Positions 6,901 through 10,073 of a DNA stretch of 10,073 nucleotides are shown piece by piece (within the stretch, counting starts at the first letter, position 1; each line of letters begins with the position of its first letter). Origin of the DNA: Methanosphaera sp. rholeuAM74 (GTDB lineage Archaea; Methanobacteriota; Methanobacteria; Methanobacteriales; Methanobacteriaceae). A program made the position numbers and the translations under genes. The notes under the pieces are model-generated. The model was given only the letters and a program-made list of their open reading frames with translations. It did not search any database and was not told the DNA's origin. The stretch covers positions 3,262 through 13,334 of the forward strand of contig MUZZ01000180.1 in assembly GCA_003266075.1 (NCBI GenBank), written 5' to 3'.

Positions 6901-9471
6901 AATGGTGGAGCAGTATTCACTGATAATCCGATAACCATCACTAAAACAGCCTTCGAAGACAATCAAGCAGAAAATGGTGGAGCAGTTTATACTGGATTTG
7001 CATTTGAAGCATATGAAGTAGCTATCACAGAATCTAGTTTTGACTCTAACAATGCAACAAATGGTGGAGCAATCTACGCATCATTTGAAACAACAATAAC
7101 AGATTCAAACTTCACAGAAAATACTGCAACAAACGGTGGAGCAGTATACTTAACTCCAGACACATTTGCACAGTATGGACTCAGTGAAAGTCAGGCTGAA
7201 GCTTCAGTGTCAGGCTCAAGATTCATTGATAACGTTGCAACAGAAAATGGGGACATGATATACGTCGCAAATGATACTGAATTTGAAATCACAGGTTCAA
7301 CAATCAACACCGATGATGAAAACACATTAGTATACGTTGACGGTGACTCCGTAATCACGGCAAGAAGTAACACGGTAAACAATGTTCCAGTTAGTGAAGG
7401 TCTAGTGCAGACTTCAATTAACGCTATTGATTCAATAGTAATTCCTGCAACCGTCGATACTAACATTACTGTTGTAGTAGTCACTAACAAAAATGATACA
7501 GTAACAAGTGGTAATGTACAAGTATTCGTTGGCAACGAGTTAATACCAACAGAGTCCAACCCAACAGAGGATGGATTCATAGTAACACTTCGTTATGATA
7601 CCATAGGTGATGAGCAAGTCACAATCAAATACTCTGATGATACTGGAGTATTTGTAGATAGCCAAACAACAACAACTTTAAGTGTTGGTGCTATTCCAAC
7701 TACTATTGACACAATCGAAAACGTAACAGTCACAATCTACGACCAAACCACAGTCCTAGTCGTCGTAAGAGATGCTAATGATAACATTATAACTAGTGGT
7801 AATGTATTAATAGTAATTGGTGATGAAGTAATATCACAAAACGTTGAACCTACTGATGATGGATTTATTGTAACAATAGAATGTTCTGCAATTGGAGAAT
7901 ATGTAGCTAAAGTAAACTATGTTGCTGATGATGAAGTAGCTATGTATGATAATTCAAATACAGAATTTAACATAACAATAAACCCAATAGTTACTAGTAT
8001 TGATGATATTGCTAATCAAACAGTCACACTTAACCATGATGGCACAGTTCTAGTAGTTGTAAAAGATGATAATGGTGACGTGGTCACTGATGGTGATGTG
8101 AATATAACAATCGATGATGTAAATATCGTAGAATCAATAGAAAGTAGTGATGATGGTTTTACTGTCACAATTAATACCGACAAGTTAGGAGATAATGTTG
8201 CTAGTGTCAGCTTTAGTGATGCTAGTGGTGTTTATGCTAATGCTACAACGACGTTCAACTTAACAGTAAACCCAATGACCACGAGTATAGACGAACTAAG
8301 TCCACTTAGTGTGGTAGTTACAAGTAATGTGCAGGTTTTAGTAGTCGTACGTGACATGGATGGTAATATCCTCACTACTGGCAGTGTTAAAGTATACAAG
8401 TCAGGAAATGAGACCGAGCTATCAACTGCTTGTGTCAGTGATAATGAAGGATTTACTGTCACAATTCATGGTGATAAAGTAGGAAACTACGCATTAGATG
8501 TTGTCTATGTTCCTGCAGAGGATGTCTACTCATCAAGTCAGACGCAGACAACATTAGATGTCAAAGTATTTGATACATACATAGAAGATATTACTCCAAT
8601 AACTACTGTTGCTAATACTGACTTTACTGTGAGTGTTAAAGTAGTTCCTAGCGAAGTAATGACTAAGGGAACAGTTAAACTCTTTATTGGTGAAACAGAA
8701 CTGGATAGTAGTCGATATGTTGTGGGTGATGAATCATATGACATCACAACCAGTACCGATATTGCAGGTGATAACACGTTGACTGTTAAATTCATATCTG
8801 ATGATGAAAACTATGCAGACTGTGAAATCACAACGGATATATCAGTTGCTAAGATTGACACAGTAACTACTATGGCACCATTAGAGGCAGTTGTCAATGA
8901 AACTGTCACTTTAACTGCTAATGTAACAGGAGTAAATGGTGAAGTCATCAATACTGGAAAAGTATCATTCAAAGTCAACGGTAAAACATTAAGAGATACC
9001 GATGGAAGGATTTTATATGCCCTAGTGGTAAATGGTACTGCAAGTACTGATGTCACAGCCCTCGAAAGCTGGACTAAAACTGATTCCACTATAGAAGCAA
9101 TATACTCAGGTTCAAATGTTACAACATCATCTAAGAGTGGTAAAGTTGACTTATCAGTTAGTAATCCACCTGTTCCAGAAGAAGCTAAAATTGAGATAGG
9201 AGAACTCGATGAAGCCTCACCTGGTGATAATGTAACTATTAAAGTCACTGCTACTGGAGTAAGTGGTGGAAAAGTCATACTCAAAGTCAATGGTAAGACA
9301 GTTAAGAATGCTGATGGCAAGTTGTATGCCAAATTAGATGAAAATGGCGTGGCAACATTCACTTACTACGTTCCAAAAACAGCTAAAGATGGTAATTACA
9401 CAGTTAAAGCAGTTTACACAGATTCAGTTTACAAATTATATGACGAGGAAACATTGATTGTAAGTAGCTAG
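3835..9471 (+). CDS. Large secreted adhesin-like protein: Pmp-type beta-helix modules plus Ig-like domains
   Basis: This 1878-residue protein belongs to the adhesin-like proteins abundant in Methanosphaera and Methanobrevibacter, thought to mediate surface contacts in the gut. Residues 1-28 form a Sec signal peptide: Asn-rich start, RK, a long hydrophobic core, likely cleavage after VVSA. Residues 29-79 are a Thr/Asp/Asn-rich linker. Residues 80-653 and 654-1192 are two related right-handed beta-helix modules, each with 13 GGA(I/V/L/F/Y/G) motifs alternating with FxxN motifs such as FTENEAYSGGAI, the pattern of chlamydial Pmp repeats. Residues 1193-1878 form seven Ig-like domains. NxS/T sites are very frequent, so N-glycosylation is likely. 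There is no C-terminal membrane helix and I recognise no pseudomurein-binding repeat. The start is chosen because the signal peptide begins there and no other in-frame Met is suitable. The frame is intact. Ligand and anchoring are unknown. Confidence 0.92.
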   Translation: MINNNNRKILSILALLLLTFVLVGVVSATDTTTNDTTSVVKDTQANDYSNDVQVTDNAKSIQKTDKTPAIKMGVQTLTANDYTELKTHVRTAMMDTNDDEYTISLVQGNQYVIDETIQWMSLSASIPLNIEGNGATITGGGQHSFLTIKEGYSVNINNIIIDSTSSDNGGAINNSGTLTLTNSAITNSKATNGGAIYSTGTVNLENVTLQANEATKKGGAIYSTGTINAKNVTFKDNVVTAGVHSNRDGGAGIYTTGAIYIDNSTFDSNIGQYTDSSSSSNGADGGAIRVCDSISDMIINNTIFTNNKGRHGGALLICDDEGRNLGTKKITDSTFTGNQAIYGGAIEVYNDLIIENCVFEENSVKGIGSGNRNPLGGAICVNDLVDSGTPGSLSVKNTTFEKNTASTTQDSATTNYGYGGAIYNSGPESVIENCTFTENEAYSGGAIDDEGISSTIEDSVFDKNTAIDCGGAVFTINNGTGTTTNLNNCNFTENSAENGGAVAIIGNVTINIDECSFDQNTANSYGGAYYSEWNLPNTSRLFKHASITNSNFTNNTAGNYPAIYDTNSGAWNGGSSSTVIDNCNFENNTATDASGSTIYTRYASASITNSNISDTNDRAIAYVWSNGVANLENDIINGIEVESTYNGELEVSVSNYAELVALTNVLNNQFGGDPVYVNFTGDAVYTETEALVYENNTCQVTFIGNGRTIDADGMQFLTIANGKKLTINNLTIANANAEKGAAIINHGTLTVNNAAKFENNTASVNGGAIYSDGTLNVYRTNFTNNNATNYGGAIYLEKNTKSNLTVGYSCNFTDNNASVGGAIFANLDSKITMTSTTSTEPFTADFTNNKAKTGSTTGDGGAIYANNATINVQKASFTDNCADVNGGALCIYNSTSVTIKNSNFTDNVAGDNGGALWTTSSTTINNSKFEGNTAENMGGAIYNNKATLYVNNTNFTDNKVTSIFGEGGAVYDYDGIITLNNSRFDGNSANDGGAFFTSHAGMGGVGSVTLENDTFTENTAENNGGAVFTDNPITITKTAFEDNQAENGGAVYTGFAFEAYEVAITESSFDSNNATNGGAIYASFETTITDSNFTENTATNGGAVYLTPDTFAQYGLSESQAEASVSGSRFIDNVATENGDMIYVANDTEFEITGSTINTDDENTLVYVDGDSVITARSNTVNNVPVSEGLVQTSINAIDSIVIPATVDTNITVVVVTNKNDTVTSGNVQVFVGNELIPTESNPTEDGFIVTLRYDTIGDEQVTIKYSDDTGVFVDSQTTTTLSVGAIPTTIDTIENVTVTIYDQTTVLVVVRDANDNIITSGNVLIVIGDEVISQNVEPTDDGFIVTIECSAIGEYVAKVNYVADDEVAMYDNSNTEFNITINPIVTSIDDIANQTVTLNHDGTVLVVVKDDNGDVVTDGDVNITIDDVNIVESIESSDDGFTVTINTDKLGDNVASVSFSDASGVYANATTTFNLTVNPMTTSIDELSPLSVVVTSNVQVLVVVRDMDGNILTTGSVKVYKSGNETELSTACVSDNEGFTVTIHGDKVGNYALDVVYVPAEDVYSSSQTQTTLDVKVFDTYIEDITPITTVANTDFTVSVKVVPSEVMTKGTVKLFIGETELDSSRYVVGDESYDITTSTDIAGDNTLTVKFISDDENYADCEITTDISVAKIDTVTTMAPLEAVVNETVTLTANVTGVNGEVINTGKVSFKVNGKTLRDTDGRILYALVVNGTASTDVTALESWTKTDSTIEAIYSGSNVTTSSKSGKVDLSVSNPPVPEEAKIEIGELDEASPGDNVTIKVTATGVSGGKVILKVNGKTVKNADGKLYAKLDENGVATFTYYVPKTAKDGNYTVKAVYTDSVYKLYDEETLIVSS
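4072..5793 (+). repeat. Beta-helix module 1 (residues about 80-653)
   Basis: The module starts with a cap beginning NDYTEL, then LNIEGNGATITGGGQHSFLT, then stacked coils carrying 13 GGA motifs; the first is DNGGAI at residue 169. Coils are about 24-45 residues with loops of varied size. It ends with two degenerate coils (NYPAIY, SGSTIY) and a closing segment near DRAIAYVWSNGVANLE. Five coils place Cys just before the FxxN motif (ENCVF, ENCTF, NNCNF, DECSF, DNCNF). The DNA shows recurring near-copies of GGTGGAGCAATCTAC. Confidence 0.8.
5794..7410 (+). repeat. Beta-helix module 2 (residues about 654-1192)
   Basis: The module starts with a cap beginning SNYAEL, followed by VTFIGNGRTIDADGMQFLTI, clearly related to the cap of module 1. 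A degenerate first coil KGAAIINHGTLTV (residue 740) corresponds to the first GGA coil of module 1. Thirteen GGA motifs follow, from VNGGAI to TNGGAV. The module closes with a degenerate coil ENGDMIY and a segment around VYVDGDSVITARSNTVNNVP that parallels the end of module 1. Confidence 0.8.
7411..9468 (+). repeat. Seven tandem Ig-like domains (residues 1193-1878)
   Basis: Domains begin near residues 1193, 1289, 1387, 1483, 1581, 1676 and 1784, a spacing of 95-108. Domains 2-4 start with T(T/S)ID and contain VLVVV(R/K)D followed by an acidic turn and TxGxV, then DDGF or NEGF before a TVTI-like strand. Domains 5-7 are more divergent; 6 and 7 share (S/L)FKVNGKT or LKVNGKT with D-rich loops, and domain 7 has YYVPKTAKDGNYTVKAVYTD, a familiar C-terminal ending in this protein group. 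Such domains probably act as a stalk that holds the beta-helices away from the cell wall. Confidence 0.8.
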
Positions 9472-9488
9472 TACACTTACTACTAGTT
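9466..9488 (+). terminator. Hairpin overlapping the adhesin stop codon
   Basis: Arms AGCTAGTA (9466-9473) and TACTAGTT (9481-9488) pair over eight positions including one G-U, with the seven-base loop CACTTAC. It covers the TAG stop and is followed by a short T-rich stretch. It may help end the transcript or protect its 3' end. Confidence 0.35.
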
Positions 9489-9537
9489 TAAGATGTAAAT
9501 CCTCATAATATGAAATTGGATATTACTAATTGTATTG

Positions 9538-9570
9538 TGTAGGGGAGAACAAATCAGTTAATCCCCTACA
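9538..9570 (+). terminator. Strong hairpin downstream of the adhesin gene
   Basis: TGTAGGGGA (9538-9546) and TCCCCTACA (9562-9570) form a perfect nine-base stem with a 15-base loop. Its G+C content stands out from the flanking A+T-rich DNA. It lies about 67 bases past the stop codon. Only three T follow it, so it is not a textbook intrinsic terminator; it could be an RNA 3'-end stabiliser or a protein binding site. Confidence 0.5.
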
Positions 9571-9775
9571 TTTAACCACTACTCACCCCCAACCACAGAA
9601 TTATCAAAAAAATTACCCCCTATTTTGTATAGTACTCATATATCTACTTCTTTATTGATTGAACTTCTAATATATTGTTTATTTAATTCCGTTTATATGC
9701 TAGGTTATTGTCGTTAGTTTCATGTCACATCCAATATAGTCACATATCGGATATTTTTGTCTTTTAGATAATGTA

Positions 9776-9812
9776 GTATCATAATTTAACTTTGTTTTGA
9801 TAATCATGATAC
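9776..9812. repeat. Imperfect inverted repeat GTATCATAATT / AATCATGATAC
   Basis: Eleven-base arms at 9776-9786 and 9802-9812 pair with a single mismatch around a 15-base spacer. No gene start lies nearby on either strand. It could be a cruciform, a protein site or a remnant of an element end; the sequence does not decide. Confidence 0.35.
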
Positions 9813-9821
9813 AAGGGGAAG

Positions 9822-9837
9822 TAGTTGGGTACAACTA
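9822..9837. repeat. Short perfect hairpin TAGTTG-GGTA-CAACTA
   Basis: Six-base arms with a four-base loop, about 90 bases beyond the stop of the minus-strand partial gene. Without a T-run on either side, a terminator role is unproven. Confidence 0.3.
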
Positions 9838-9923
9838 TATCATTTGATGAATTATTAATTAATCCCATGTATTATAGAATCATTTATTCAACAATACTTC
9901 ACAAGTTATTCCATTATAGTAAT

Positions 9924-10073
9924 TTACCAAACTTTTGGGATATATTCTTCATACCAAGTATCAATGAGATTAGTTTCATCAATTGTTTCTTCATATAATT
10001 CAATAAGTTTATTTTCTAGAAATTCTTCTGATTTTAAGTAGTATTTTTTTATTTTTCTTTTTAATACTCGCCA
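9924..10073 (-). CDS. C-terminal end of an unrecognised protein (partial)
   Basis: On the minus strand a frame is open from the window edge for 49 codons to a TAA at 9924-9926. It begins WRVLKRKIKKYYLKSEEFLE and ends LIDTWYEEYIPKVW. The composition is protein-like: a basic start, then Lys/Glu-rich, probably helical sequence, and an aromatic C-terminus. By a rough composition-based estimate, 49 codons without a stop would be uncommon in DNA this A+T-rich. The upstream part lies outside the window, so no start is visible. I do not recognise the family. It converges with the adhesin gene. Confidence 0.6.
   Translation of the reverse strand, partial: WRVLKRKIKKYYLKSEEFLENKLIELYEETIDETNLIDTWYEEYIPKVW

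Larger units (their letters stand above)
9472..9923. other. Convergent intergenic region after the adhesin gene
   Basis: These 452 bases carry stops in all frames and no gene I can support. They hold the hairpins at 9466-9488 and 9538-9570, two C-rich patches (9585-9592 and 9614-9620), an imperfect inverted repeat at 9776-9812, and a small hairpin at 9822-9837. I see no tRNA or other RNA gene. Confidence 0.55.

Noticed and set aside
4336..7160. Possible CRISPR array from the recurring GGTGGAGCA sequences
   Set aside because: The repeats are short, in frame, variably spaced and encode the GGA coil motif; there are no uniform spacers or cas genes.
4185..9362. Minus-strand open frames inside the adhesin gene, some with repeated APP motifs
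   Set aside because: The APP motif is simply the antisense reading of the GGTGGAGC repeat; these frames are by-products of the repetitive, stop-poor opposite strand.
9806..9847. Thirteen-codon frame starting MIQGEVVGYNY
   Set aside because: It is too short, lacks a ribosome binding site and lies within the inverted-repeat region; most likely chance.
1..10073. Mobile elements, integrases, defence genes, rRNA or tRNA genes
   Set aside because: I searched both strands by eye for transposase, integrase and defence signatures and for tRNA-like cloverleaf segments and found none that I could support.

Overview
The window looks like chromosomal DNA of a gut methanogenic archaeon of the Methanobacteriales, most probably Methanosphaera or a close relative. 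The evidence is an archaeal-only tRNA methyltransferase (aTrm56), a cobalamin-pathway membrane enzyme, an inositol-1-phosphate synthase of the kind used for archaeal lipid headgroups, strongly A+T-rich intergenic DNA with TATA-like boxes, and a very large Asn/Thr-rich adhesin-like surface protein. The genus is inferred from composition and gene content; no 16S or other marker gene is present.

Layout: (1) Positions 1-939, plus strand: the 3' half of cobS, then a complete aTrm56 gene with a TTG start and a strong Shine-Dalgarno sequence, probably one transcript. (2) Positions 1006-3351, minus strand: myo-inositol-1-phosphate synthase, preceded by an OB-fold plus HD-domain protein of the YhaM type. 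Each has its own likely promoter, so they are probably separate transcription units. (3) Positions 3352-3834: a 483-base A+T-rich divergent intergenic region. It holds a probable promoter for the YhaM-like gene, TATA-like boxes for the big gene, a small interrupted palindrome near the predicted transcription start, and a 26-codon upstream reading frame whose stop overlaps the big gene's start. (4) Positions 3835-9471, plus strand: one 1878-residue secreted adhesin-like protein that takes up more than half the window. (5) Positions 9472-9923: non-coding DNA with several inverted repeats, including a strong candidate terminator. (6) Positions 9924-10073, minus strand: the last 49 codons of an unrecognised gene that enters from the right.

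The housekeeping genes (cobalamin synthesis, tRNA modification, lipid headgroup synthesis, RNA turnover) are ordinary and not functionally linked to the adhesin. The adhesin is the most interesting object. It has a signal peptide, two tandem Pmp-like beta-helix modules that each carry 13 GGA-type motifs and share an N-terminal cap, then seven Ig-like domains of 95-108 residues, and no visible membrane anchor. Its family, the methanogen adhesin-like proteins, is known. The details reported here (module duplication, cysteine ladder in one module only, possible coupled leader peptide, missing anchor) are what deserve a second look. I did not find a convincing new multi-gene system.
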